Positions 11,201 to 21,596 of a stretch of DNA of 64,000 bases are shown in pieces. How positions within the stretch are numbered: the first letter of the stretch is position 1; each line of letters begins with the position of its first letter. The stretch is taken from assembly GCF_026914265.1 (NCBI RefSeq), contig NC_069135.1, positions 15,988,406 through 16,052,405 on the forward strand. Reading direction: 5' to 3'. Position numbers and translations under genes: made by a program. Source of the DNA: Mya arenaria (Eukaryota > Mollusca > Bivalvia > Myida > Myidae). A model generated the notes under the pieces. It saw nothing but the letters and a program-made list of their open reading frames with translations, ran no database searches and was not told the DNA's origin.

Positions 11201-13818
11201 AGGGTGTCAGGTATATGTTTAACTTAACCATCATCACGTCAGCGACTACCAGCACAGGGTGTCAGGTATATGTTTACCTTAACCGACATCACGTCAGCGG
11301 CTACCAGCACAGGGTGTCAGGTATATGTTTACTTTAACCAACATCAAGTTAGCGGTTTACTTTAACAGACATCAAGTTAGCGGCTACCAACACAGGGTGT
11401 CAGGTATATGTTTTCTTTAACCAACATCACGTCAGTGGCTTACACTGGATTTCAAGTTTATCTGTAGTTTAACTGTAATAATGCCAATATAAGTATCCTA
11501 ATGTATTGGTGGGTAATCATTTCTAATGATATTGTTCACGGATGTTAATGTTACAGCTTAATTACATGAATTCTCATACGTTCGTATATGTATTTTTTAT
11601 ATAGAAATCACGGCATGCGCATTAACAACATTACTAATTATGGCCAACTTATCGACCTTTTTTGAACTCAAAGGTCGAATATAAGCTGTTTGACAGACCG
11701 TGTTCTGCAATGTTGAACAACGGAGTGATGGTCGACCTCTTTGAACACAACCTGTCACGTGTTCAACCACCAGAAGTTCCGACCCGAACCGGAAGCGTAT
11801 TCGGATCCACGGACATGGGAAATGTTGCCCAAGTGGTGCCCAGTATCCACCCAAACTTCCATATTGGCGGGAGAGCCGTCAACCACACTCGGGACTTTAC
11901 TGGAGACGCTGGTACCTCATCTGACTTGTTATTTCTTTTTTTTATTGAAGGAAAACTTCTTCACGGCTAAATGGGGTTTAAGCTGAATATCAATGGAAAG
12001 GTGCTGCACCCTGTCTTTTATGCAAGCACAATTCTGCCCTCAGGGTGACAAGATGGGCACTGTTTTGTTTGAACATGCTAATGGCTGTCAATTATTTATG
12101 TTGTTTCTCCAAACTTGTGATAAGGATGAAAATCAAACTTTACAAAGTTTGCAGTTTAAACCTAATATAACTTGAGTTAAGCGAAAACGCCTGATCATTT
12201 CTGTCAAACTCATAATTCAACATCATATCAACAAGGTGCAATGTGCCCATTTCTCCTTTAGCACATTGTCCTTTTTCCTGCAGTTTCCCATCCCTCTTCT
12301 GCAGCACCATGTCTGACTTCTGCAGCACACTGTCCCTCTTCTGTAGAACCCTGCTCTTCTTTTCAGATTCCTGTCCCTCTTCTGCAGCGTCCTGTTCTTC
12401 TTCTGTAGCACACTGTCTCCCCTCTAAAACCTCCTGTTCTTTTTCTGCAGCACCTTGTCCCGCGTCCAACGCTTCATTTCCCTATTCTGTAGCTTTTTGT
12501 ACCTCTCCTGCAGCATCTTGTCCCTCTACTGTAGCACCATGTCCCTCCTCTGCATCACCATGTCCCACTTCTGCTGGTTCATGTCTCTCTCATGCAGCAC
12601 CCTGCCCCTCCTCTTTTGCACCCTGTCCCTCCTCTGCAGCTTTATGTCCCTCCGCTGAAATTTCCTGTCCTTCCTATTTCTCATCACCATTTCCCACTTT
12701 TACAACACCCTGTCTCTCTGCTGCAGCACACTGTCACTCTTCTGCAGCACACTGTCACTCTTCTGCAGCACTCTTTTTCTCTTTTACAACTTCCTTTCCC
12801 TCTTTTACAGCACATTTTCCCTCTTCCTACAGCACCATGTCCTTCTTCTGCAGTACGCTTTCCCTTTTCTACAACACCCTTTCCATCTTTTACAGCACCT
12901 TTCCCCTTTTCCTACACCACCTTTTCCTCTTCTGCAGCACCTTTTCCCTCTTCTACAACACCCTTTCCCTCTGTTGCAGCACCTTTTCCCTTTTTCTGCT
13001 TCACCCTGTCCCTTTTTGCAGCACCATGTCCTTCTCACTGTCCCTCTTCTACAGCTCCCCTTTTCTCTTTTACAGCAAACTGTCTCACATCTCCAGCACA
13101 TTTTCCCTTTCAGAAATATCCAGACAGGATGTTCTTCTACAGCTTCCTGTTTTTCTTCTGCTACACCCTGTCCCACTTGGGCAACATTCTTCCTCTTCTA
13201 CAGCACCTTCTACCTATTCTGCAGCCCCTGTCCCTCTTCCGCTGCTTCCTGTTTCTCTTCTGCATCACCCTGTCCCTCTTCCGCAACACCTTGTCCCTCT
13301 TCTGCAGCTTCCTGTTTCTCTTCTGGAACACCCTCTCCCTCTTCTGCAGCATTATGTCCCTCTTCCGCAACACCCTGTTCCTCCTCTGCAGTTTCCTGTT
13401 TTTCTTCTGTAGTTTTTCCCCTCTTAGGCAGCACCATTACCTTTACAGAACAGGCCAAAACCTATGTTATACCGTGTTGGTTTCGACAGGTAGTATCTGC
13501 TTACGTGTGAGCAAAACATACAGTGTGAACGTGTTTCAGAACTATGAAATATCACATATACATAAAATCGCATTTGTTTCCATTATACATGTATAAGTAC
13601 GTACACATTTAGCCACCTGCTTCTCTTTTATTTTTTTCATTTGAAGGATTTACGTACGAATCGTGAGTCATTATGTCGTTTCAGGTTCACCCATGGCACA
13701 GGAATACACGCTACAAGTAATGAAAGCTCTCGCAATGACAGCGGTAGATATTGTCACCAGCAAAGATCGTTTACAGGAAATTAAACAAGCGTTTGCAGAG
13801 GGGTCTAACTACACGTAA
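5268..13818 (+). CDS. PM20D2-like M20 dipeptidase, copy A (7 exons, 397 aa)
   Basis: Peptidase M20 family, closest in plan to animal PM20D2. In vertebrates that cytosolic enzyme hydrolyses beta-alanyl-lysine/ornithine-type dipeptides, a by-product of carnosine synthesis. Exons: 5268-5435, 5928-6134, 6794-6942, 9974-10116, 10444-10598, 11674-11911, 13685-13818. All junctions are GT-AG with phases 0,0,2,1,0,1, and they sum to an unbroken 398-codon frame ending in TAA. Metal-site motifs are present: GHACGHN (93-99), the EE pair in GTPAEES (134-135), H159 in MMAHPF and H345 in NHTRDF. The lid/dimerisation domain (roughly 165-275) includes [10 protein letters not shown]. The length is slightly below human PM20D2. 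It converges on an inverted paralogue (30025-38677). Tandem arrays occupy introns 5 and 6, and mobile elements crowd intron 3. Substrate is inferred from the family. The alternative is a related M20 amidohydrolase. Confidence 0.9.
6341..6708 (+). mobile_element. MITE family A, copy 1 (intron 2 of copy A)
   Basis: About 370 bp, running from AAGATGCACTCTTACTCC to TTAGAGTGTCA; the two ends form a short inverted repeat around (A/G)CACTCTTA. It shares internal blocks (CCAAAAAGGATGAATA, TCTTATGAAGGATACCG, CATAAATGCATTATTTAGTA) with copies at 9247, 30203 and 38191. It has no coding capacity. Confidence 0.8.
7024..7457. mobile_element. Foldback MITE family B, copy 1 (intron 3 of copy A)
   Basis: The left end AGGCCCCAAAATCACGAAAA and about 65 following bases pair imperfectly with the right end (reverse complement begins CAGGCACAAATATCACAAAA). 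Both arms contain TCTCAACTCA-like blocks and end in CCACAT. The centre is AT-rich and non-coding. A related copy lies at 29438-29755. Confidence 0.7.
7645..7945. mobile_element. GC-rich short element with TAACCACG inverted ends
   Basis: A strikingly GC-rich island inside an AT-rich intron. The left end reads TAACCACGGTCCCCCC, and the right end reverse-complements to TAACCACGCCCCCCC. The sequence between them is full of CCCGG/CCGGGG blocks. The inverted ends suggest a short non-autonomous DNA element. Frames of 66-94 codons on both strands carry no recognisable domain. Confidence 0.55.
7965..9246 (-). pseudogene. LINE remnant: C-terminal reverse-transcriptase region and 3' end
   Basis: Minus-strand frames give, in order, a YADD-box region ([11 protein letters not shown]), a thumb-type stretch ([18 protein letters not shown], at about 8850-8905) and a downstream segment ([26 protein letters not shown]). 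This is the order in invertebrate non-LTR reverse transcriptases. The catalytic box reads AYD instead of ADD, and several frame changes separate the pieces, so the copy is dead. The 3' end near 7965 carries an AATAAA (as TTTATT on +). The 5' side stops exactly where MITE family A copy 2 begins. It lies antisense inside intron 3 of copy A. Confidence 0.8.
9247..9621 (-). mobile_element. MITE family A, copy 2 (intron 3 of copy A)
   Basis: Reverse-oriented copy running from TGACACTCTTATT to GGGAGTAAGAGTACATCTTT. It shares internal blocks with the copies at 6341, 30203 and 38191, for example ACTTACTAAATAAT and CCGTGTATTTAATAGCT. It directly abuts the LINE fragment. Confidence 0.8.
10566..11440 (+). 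repeat. 55-bp minisatellite spanning the exon 5/intron 5 junction of copy A
   Basis: About 15 copies of a 55-bp unit. The first unit is the last 30-odd bases of coding exon 5 plus the first bases of intron 5. Each unit therefore repeats the donor context (TGTCAG|GTATATGT) and also ends in a pyrimidine-rich acceptor-like TTTACTTTTACCAG. Most units are 85-95% alike by eye, with decay at the 3' end. Since 55 is not a multiple of three, all three frames stay open for hundreds of bases. Confidence 0.95.
11441..11673. other. Unique end of intron 5, copy A
   Basis: Unique AT-rich intron sequence ending in a pyrimidine tract and TCAAAG before exon 6 at 11674. No gene or repeat is seen. Confidence 0.5.
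12270..13440. repeat. 21-bp pyrimidine-rich minisatellite (intron 6 of copy A)
   Basis: A degenerate 21-bp unit of the type CCTGTCCCTCTTCTGCAGCA plus one base, more than 50 copies, strongly CT-rich on the plus strand and containing CTGCAG in many units. Because 21 is seven codons, frames stay open for up to about 390 codons on plus and give heptad-like AEEGQ/VLQKRD repeats on minus. There is no unique sequence or start context to suggest translation. Confidence 0.9.
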
Positions 13819-14640
13819 ACCTGGTGCAAGTCATTGCTATACTTTTAAAAGTAATGATAAGACATATTAGGGATAGGGCATAATATTGAAAAATGTGTTC
13901 TATTCTTTTTCCTTTCTTTTTCACGTTACATAAGTATGTTTGTTTAACTTATAATATATTGTACCAAGTAGCACGTATATGCTTAAGATACTTTAATAAA
14001 TATTTTGAATCTTTAACTTGTGTATCATATTGGAGCCCATGTATGATCATAATTTATCTGTATCATGTTAAGATCTAGCAATTGTATAACCGTGACGATG
14101 CGTTTCTTTGGGTGTTAATGAATGTTAGTACCTGTTCATTGTTATCTCTTCACCTTCGTCATGTTTTCCAGTCATATATTCACAGACAATAGATTTTATG
14201 AGATGTTCCCGAAATAGATTCTAAACTATTAAAGGTGCAGCAAAGTTTCTTAATACGAAATGTTTCATTTTACGATTCAAGATTTATTTATGATCAAAGC
14301 ACATTACATGCATGTGATTATAACAAATGAACAAAGGTATAGTAAAACATGATTAAGTATGTATACAATATGCAGTATGCATATCCATTTCAAGACAGTA
14401 GAGATACCAATTCAGAAGTCTTTATATTATAAAATTGTCTGTTACGGAGAATGAGTTATCGAAATTCTGATGGTATTATTTCACACAATAAAGCAAGCTT
14501 TAGAAGTATTGTCATATCTTTGCCTTCATAAGTTCCTCAAGTTTGTAAGTATTTGAATGGGTAATGTAATAATGTTGCAATTATTTGTTTTTATTCTTGT
14601 TACAAAGGCACAATCAAACGCATAATGGTATTTAGTTAAA
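13819..14640. other. 3' flank of copy A; possible polyadenylation signal
   Basis: AATAAA at 13995-14000, about 180 bases after the stop, is a plausible polyadenylation signal. Otherwise the stretch is AT-rich with no recognisable gene. Confidence 0.4.
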
Positions 14641-14649
14641 TCATAACTA

Positions 14650-14860
14650 TTGTATGTCGTAAACACTAATGTCGTATGTCGTAAACACTTATAGCATTCG
14701 TCGTAAACACTTATGCCGTATGTTGTAAACACTAAAGTCGCGTGTCGTAAACACTAATGTCGTATGTTGTTAACACTAATGCCAAGTGTCGTAAACACTA
14801 ATGTCAAGTGTCGAAAACACTGAAGTCGTATGTCATAAACATTTACATCGTATGTCTTAT
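14650..14860. repeat. 22-bp tandem repeat (GTCGTAAACACT core)
   Basis: About nine degenerate copies of a 22-bp unit built from GTCGTATGTCGTAAACACTA. Copies at both ends are more diverged. Confidence 0.85.
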
Positions 14861-15240
14861 GAAACGGCCCCCTGTGTCGTATGTCATGCGCAGCACGACG
14901 CTCGTATATGTATTTCGTATATACACTTCATACGTTCATGAATATAGTTAAGTATTCCTGTATAAAATGAATATCTATTATTGACGTGAACGAAATGAAA
15001 ATTAGGTTTTAATGATTAATGGTGAAATCGTATCTCACATAATCAAGACATTTTAGTTCTGAATGTTCAATGCCTTAAGTGATGTGCTTCTTAATGAATT
15101 GAAAACTTAATCGATGACTTCTAGAAAATAAATTCCAAATGTACTTTTTATTAAAAAAATGAAGAAATGAAAAAATAATGATGAATGTTTGTCGTGCCAG
15201 CTAGACTTTCAAACATACGACTTCATGAGGTTAATTATTG

Positions 15241-15438
15241 TAAGGTAGCATAACAGTCCATATTATAATTTCAAATATCACGCCTGCACGAAATTTATTA
15301 TTGAATATCGATTGCGCACGACATTTACCTGAATGTCGGATGTCCAATCTCGTGCTAGCAACACATTCATCTTTTGAATGTCGAATGACTTACCAATACA
15401 AAATTCAAAGCTAAATGTCGAATGTTGCGCTACCTTTT
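15241..15438. mobile_element. Short inverted-repeat element (~200 bp)
   Basis: The left end TAAGGTAGCATAACA matches the reverse complement of the right end (AAAAGGTAGCGCAACA). The interior carries several GAATGTCGAATG-like direct repeats and has no coding capacity. Confidence 0.5.
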
Positions 15439-16058
15439 AATAGCATCGACGTTATATGTATTTTCTATACAAACTGTTGTATGTTTGTCCTTGTTTACAT
15501 GTATTTCACCTGTGTAGGTTTTCAACATCTGCGTTACCAAAATACACGGTAAGTGTATGTATAATCATGTATAAGCAATCAGATAATTTTATATTGGCTT
15601 TTAATTCTGAAAACTAGTTTTTATCCTATTTTACTTTTTGAAAAAGTTAACAAGAATATTTTTTTTTATTTCTATAATAAAACCCCAGAAATGCACAACA
15701 GGACACTCAGGTCTGAGCGCATGATAAACAAGATTAAATCAAGTCAATTAATTATAATTTAAGCTAAATAATACATTTGTATAATGTCCAAAAGAACTGC
15801 ATCACATGGTAATAAAATGGTAAGAAAACAACCATGAGGTCATAGATATAATAACAGTGTAGGCGCTTGATTGACAGGCAAACTGTCATTGATGATTATT
15901 TTTGATTCATCGGACATTATCTGTCACAAATCGATAATAGATCTGGCTGTAGAAACACGCACGCATTGTTTATCACTTATTTTGATATATGTCTTCGATT
16001 TCAAATAAATAAAAATGTGTTAACTGGCGAATTTATGATTTGACAGAAAACAACAACA
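15439..16058. other. 5' flank of the tyrosine-motif receptor gene
   Basis: AT-rich unique sequence leading to the ATG at 16059. I see no convincing TATA box or other named element. Confidence 0.35.
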
Positions 16059-19000
16059 ATGTGGATAATTATCTTTATTATTTCATTCGGTAAATAACCA
16101 TGTTTTTTTCAATATATATATTTAAGTGAAAATGATAGCAAATAATGAAGAAAAAACTTTGATGGTGCATTTACCTATTTGCTTGAAAATGATCTAAGCC
16201 GTCGGACGGATTTATTTTTACAATGGCAAGTAAACGGAAAAAAAGAAGTTTTAAACCTGCTCGAATAACAAAACTGAAAATTAAGTAATACATTTTTAAG
16301 ATAATGTATTATTTAAATTCATCATTTTATTGACGTTCAATAGTTTTTTGTTTTAATTTCAGGATGCTCTTACGGCGAAAGTACACATGGTACACATGGT
16401 ACCGGAAAAATAAAGTAAACTATTGCATATTTATTGTTGTTAAGTAATCGTTTAAAAACTATACTTAATTAATACTTATTTTCAGCCTTTCCACTTAAAA
16501 CATGCTATCGATTGTAGTTGCTTGGTTTTGTTACCACTTTTTGGTTATGATTAAGTGAGCTATAAGTAATATTATAACGATTCACAAGTATACCCTACAT
16601 ATATTTGGATCAAATAACATGAGAAATAACGATTTTTTAAGTCTTCTTAGCGAACGTGTCATAATTATGAAAATTTTTAGCCGATTTTAACTATAAAACT
16701 TCCCGAAAAGCATTTACGTTTTCATTGTGAATAGAGAAAAAAATCCTTGTTAACCATGTCATCAAGTGACTTTCCATGATTATCTTTTCCCGCTTAGTTG
16801 AACTTCCAAATAGTCGCTCTGGATGCATGGTGACGCAATCAAGTGTCATTTTATATCCCTTTAGTTTTAGGCATATAATACAAAAGAGTATCCACATATT
16901 TTACCTCATAAACACCAAAAGTAAATATTCAACTCGTGACTTCGTGACTCATAAACTATAGGATTTGGTACTCACTCGGTGAAGTGTACAATTATCCTCT
17001 AAATATTGTATTTCAAGTGTACTTGCAGATGGCTTGGCCTTTCTACACCGTCATATAACAGTCGGCATGGAAATGGTCAATGTACGTCACTTTACTCGAA
17101 ACAGATGACGTCATATGTGAACAACTGTGCGCACCAGATTTTTTTCCCAATCAACGCTTGTACGTCTGACAGCAACTGGAACTGCAGTGCGTATTATACC
17201 ATTGAATCTGTTCTGAGCAATCTATATTTTGTGACTTGTGACACAAGCTCTGAAACAACGGTCTTAATGTATAGTTTAACACTTGAAACTTGTATAAATA
17301 TAAATGCATTATTGATTTATTATGTTTAACTCACTTGACTTACATGACCAAAACAAAAATCAAGCATATGAAATATGTAAAGCTAAAAAGTATTAGCAAT
17401 AATTTGGCGCTTTTTTAACTCGGGAATTTGTGGCCACGTAGCTATACATTGAAAACCCCAATTATGACCACATATATGTTTTAAATTATACACAAATATT
17501 TTTTTTTTTTTATTTTGCTTTGATCATTTAAGTCAAACGTGTTAAACATAATAAATTAAGTGCTTTTATATAAATACATTTCATTGGAGCATATATCAAG
17601 TGTACAACTAAAGACAAGTGTACACCTTTAAAACCTTCAAACAGATATTCAAGTCAAGTTTTTTTTATATGTTTCAATGTTTGTACAAGATACATATCAA
17701 TGGTATAATACCCCTCTCTACCTGTACTGTTGAAATTAAACAGAAACAATATAAAGCTATTTTTCAGATGCCTTGTTGACAATGTGCAAGTCTCTGGTGT
17801 CCAAGGCAAGCCAAGCTGTCCCCCAGGAGCCAAGGTCCATGCATATCCAGCCACCGTCAAGGGAGGCGCCGCCGACACCATCACCGACCACTACCGGTAG
17901 AAGCATTTTGATAACCGTTGTTAGAGTCTGCGTAGTTAGAAGGTGGAATAAAACGTCAATTAGTTAATTAAACCAAACATAATTAAAGTTATTAATGTTT
18001 AACTCGTGTAGCTAGTATAACAAATCAACAAAATAAATCAATGTTTTGCAAGGTTTGACTTAATTACAGATTTAAGATTCTTGAAGTAACGACTCACAGG
18101 ACTCCGGTCTTTTTTTGAAACCGGCCTCTGGCGGCAAATGCAGTATCTGATAACAAAAAAATCGGACCATGTATATAACTGTGTAGATACAAAAGTCTCT
18201 TATGTCAACATTTAAGGCTCAGGAGTTCCCCGGTTTAGTCCGGACGCTGAGTACTTCACCATGAAGCAGCTGGCCATCGCTGTGCTTGTGTCCTTCATAA
18301 CGGGGGCGGCGTCAGTCACATGTGTGATCCTGATCGTCTGGAGATGCCGGAACTGCCACATGTAAGGGAACGTTGTTTTTCATGTGACATTTGATATTAA
18401 GAGTGATATCTCGAACGTTGATTTAAACATATTTTATTTTCGAAAGAACCATATAGAGTATTCAAGGTCATATATTCAATATCACAATATAGGATTGGAC
18501 TAGAACGTTCGCTTCACTTGTTTGATTCCGATTGTCTGAAGATGCGGGAATTGTCATGTTCAGTTTTAGGAGAGAAAAATCCGTCGTGTGAATAGAATTG
18601 CATGAAAGAAACGAAGTTAAATCTCTATCACTGTGACCAGAATGGCCATGTAATTTTAAGGTGGCAGTATCTATGAAGGGTGGCTTAGGCTTAGATTTTT
18701 AACTCTGGCTAAATCAACCCAATTGTTTTAAGAAGTAAAACAAAATTGACTATTAACTCTAATTAAAGGCATGGATGAATTATTAAACTGTTTTCGAGAA
18801 TCAAATATTTTATTTACAAAATCATTCAGAAATCCTTTGTTTTAAAGGCGTTAATTTCAAACATTAATCTCACGAGCTTTCGTTTTATCATTTTAGAAGT
18901 TCAAAGAAGACGATAGAAATGGCACACTTTGACTCTAAACGTATCGCCGCTCTTCACGCCATCACACAGATCGCCTCGGTAACGTTCACCCTCCTTGTTC

Positions 19001-20056
19001 TGTCTTATCAAACAACCATTTACACGTAATTCCAAGCAAACGTTTATGTATAATGAAATAACCTATCGTCGGCAACCACGGTTCTTTCTTCCGTTACACC
19101 CCATACATACCCTGGGACAATTAACTGACGAAATCTCGTTTTAATGAATATGCATGAGGCAGGAGAGACAACTCTTCTTCCAATGAATTCGCATGTTATA
19201 CACTCAAATATTATTCAATAACATAATATTTGAGTGGCATCCGTGGCCGTGTGGTCTTGACTACTACAAAATATTATTGTACTGAGAATGCGAACCCGGT
19301 TCAACTCCGGCAAAAGTTTACTTTGCGGAATCTATGAAACTGCCTAATTAATTATTCATGATTACGAGATTTTCTGCCCACGGTATACACAACGAGGCAT
19401 AGCGTTTTGTGTATCGGGGGTATCCGACGATGGGCATAACTTAACTTATTGTGTTACAGGCGTTCGGTTCTGGGCGAGATTCTAACTCCGGTCCTACTGG
19501 CGTGGAAAATACCATCTACAACATTCCGTCTGACGAGATTTTACGAGATGTGCTAACAGAACAAGACCGCGTGTATGAGGAGATCTTCTTCCGAAGGAAG
19601 TCAAGCGCACGGTCCCAGGACAACGTGTATTCAAACTTGGATAAACTTACACGAACAAGTAAATCGAACAGCAACCTCGGAGCGATCACGGAAAATATAG
19701 AGCATGATGAAGACTCGACCTACGACAGTCCATCAAGACCGTATGCGCTTTGCACGAAAAAGCTAAATAACAGAGTTGACACCCAGCAAGATGGTCGATC
19801 AACACCGCAAGGCAGTCCCACCATTCTGTTCAGTAGAAATGACGTCAGCAATGCTTCCAAGGAGCATGACGTTACGATAAATGTGGATAGTAGCCCCAAG
19901 TCGGAAGTGAGCCAAGAAACCGGAAACCCGAAGGTGGGACGGGTGCATGTTGGGTACGACGACGAAGAGGCTGCGGTGGATACAGGGCTGTACATGAGAG
20001 ATATCACACCCCAACCGACACCCGTCATGCAGCGTAAAGAGTCGTTCAGACTTTAG
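16059..20056 (+). CDS. Single-pass membrane protein with tyrosine-motif cytoplasmic tail (7 exons, ~432 aa)
   Basis: Not assigned to a known family. Exons: 16059-16089, 16363-16414, 17029-about 17291, 17768-17896, 18217 (or 18223)-18361, 18897-18978, 19460-20056. Phases agree throughout and give a 433-codon frame. Order of parts: a signal peptide (MWIIIFIISFG then CSYGES); a Cys-rich ectodomain (exon 3, five cysteines); a Pro/Thr-rich stalk (APPTPSPTTTG); one membrane segment (about 176-200, QLAIAVLVSFITGAAS..); then a basic stop-transfer WRCRNC and a cytoplasmic tail of about 230 residues. Tail tyrosines sit in YNIP (254), YEEI (273), YSNL (291), YDSP (322) and YMRD. YEEI is the classic Src-family SH2 ligand and YxxP fits Crk-type SH2 domains. 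This suggests a phosphotyrosine-signalling receptor. The 3' end of exon 3 is the least certain junction. A lectin-type ectodomain is possible but not demonstrable. Confidence 0.7.
19060..19432 (+). mobile_element. Foldback element with tRNA-like centre, copy 1 (intron 6 of the receptor gene)
   Basis: Arms of about 120 bp start with TCGTCGGCAACCACGG (left) and TCGTCGGATACCCCCG (right, reverse complement) and share AAATCTCGT..ATGAATA..GGCAG blocks. The centre holds TGGCCGTGTGGTC (A-box-like) and GGTTCAACTCC (B-box-like) about 60 bases apart, as in a tRNA-derived SINE head. A related copy lies reversed at 28425-28905. Confidence 0.7.
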
Positions 20057-20297
20057 CATTGTCGTTTACGTTAGTATTGCCATAGCAACCAGAAGAATGT
20101 TTTCGCAGGTGACAACATGATGAGTTGTTGTTGACTTTATATGGATCATAATAATATATTTAAGGAATGGTTTCTTTGTGTATTTTTATATTTTCGTATT
20201 TGGTATGAAATCTTAAGTAAACAACTTACGCAACTTTAACGATAACAACAGAAACTGTTTCTTATATAAACTAAGCAATAGCAGCTGTCGCTTTATT

Positions 20298-20629
20298 ATA
20301 GCTGCTCTCTCACTGATTGAAATTTTGGACTTTTCTTTTGATTTTTGCCTAATTACCAGCCGATTTTGGCACCAATGTCTTATATTCAGTCATTAAGATA
20401 ATTTACAATGGAACAGATCTCAAAAGTTCGGAAAACTCCCGAAAAACTCATTTTCTTAAGCGTTAGTTACGCCATAAAACATCAATTGTCGAGCGAAATT
20501 ATGAAAAACTGGGATTTGATATTTTGTTAGCAGTCTCCAGATATTTACGTACATATTGGCTCATTTCAAGACCAAAAAAATATTAGAAAATATGCCAAAA
20601 CGGTCAGTATGTGAGTGTGCATCTTTAAA
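20298..20629. mobile_element. Probable MITE downstream of the receptor gene
   Basis: The left end AGCTGCTCTCTCACTGATT resembles the reverse complement of the right end (AAGATGCACACTCACATACT). About 330 bp, AT-rich and non-coding. The ends are only partly alike. Confidence 0.45.
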
Positions 20630-20683
20630 ATCAAAAGAGATGCATTGTTTGGATGGGGATAGATAGACAAGCTTACAAATACC

Positions 20684-20903
20684 TGTCGACGGCAACAAAT
20701 GTGATCGTCACATCGCCTGGATACTCGAATTTGGCCCTCAGTCCTTTGGTACTGTGTAAAAAGTAATAATGTGACATTTCAATACAATTTTAAGCATTTT
20801 ACTAAGGACATAATTTTACTTGTTACAAAATATGAAATGTTTGAAGGGCCACATTCTATTGTCCAACCTATGTGACGATCACCTTTGGTCAGCAACGTCG
20901 TTT
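20684..20903. mobile_element. Inverted-repeat element family F, copy 1
   Basis: The left end GGCAACAAATGTGATCGTCA and the reverse complement of the right end (TTGCTGACCAAAGGTGATCG) form TIRs of about 35 bp. CGTCACAT(C/T)GCCTGGATAC is shared with the element at 50823-51240. Confidence 0.5.
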
Positions 20904-21590
20904 CTTTATTCCGTGAAACAGTTGGTAATAGTGTATCGGCGCCGGTGGTATCCGACGATCCCAAATACCGCTACCTGGAAATCCTTTTTTGTTGTTAAAT
21001 TTAATAGTGAAAACACCAATGATTATCACCTGAATATGAAATAGTATTTATTATTCTAGTCCCGTGCTATTACCCCTGTTTTGTCTAGCTTTGTCCGAGG
21101 AAGAACATACCATGACCGGCACAGATTTAAGACACATATTCCTGGGTAGGAGCGGTTGCCGGCAAAACATGTTGACAGAGTATCCATTTTGTACCAAAAT
21201 AGCCTTGAAGGTGTATCTGCGAACATTTCACAAGAAGACTATTTTCGGAATACCAAAACAAAAAAAAATGGATTACTAATACGGACAACGTCAATGAAAA
21301 TACATTTGATTTTTTGCTGACCATTTCATCATCAAACATTGAGAATCATTAGAAAAATTCAATTAATTCCCACCAATTGAAAGAGACGTTCTTTGTTCTG
21401 ATAGCATTCAAGATCTTGCCAATAATAGACATGTAAGTACCCTGTCCAAATTGATCAAAAACACCATAAAATCAATCCGCATTTAGACGGCACCATTCGT
21501 GTAAAACAGCTTAATGTTTCGACTTGTGAATGACTTGTTTGATGTTATGGAGGAACAGAAAGTTGATTATGATGTAGTTGTGGCTAGCAC
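20904..21590. other. Unassigned intergenic sequence
   Basis: Only short frames with no domain signal. I see nothing further here. Confidence 0.35.
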
Positions 21591-21596
21591 ACGACC

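Noticed and set aside
12243-13596. Open frames of 389 and 334 codons on the plus strand
   Set aside because: They lie wholly within the 21-bp array in an intron. A period divisible by three keeps all frames open, and the peptides are simple repeats without unique sequence.
17768-17896. Alternative reading of receptor exon 4 as a Cys-containing stretch (CLVDNVQVSG..)
   Set aside because: That frame ends in phase 2, which does not fit the phase needed by the membrane exon. The frame giving the Pro/Thr stalk fits exactly.
19460-20056. Classical ITAM in the receptor tail
   Set aside because: The YEEI and YSNL motifs are separated by 14 residues, longer than the usual ITAM spacing, so only single YxxI/L motifs are claimed.
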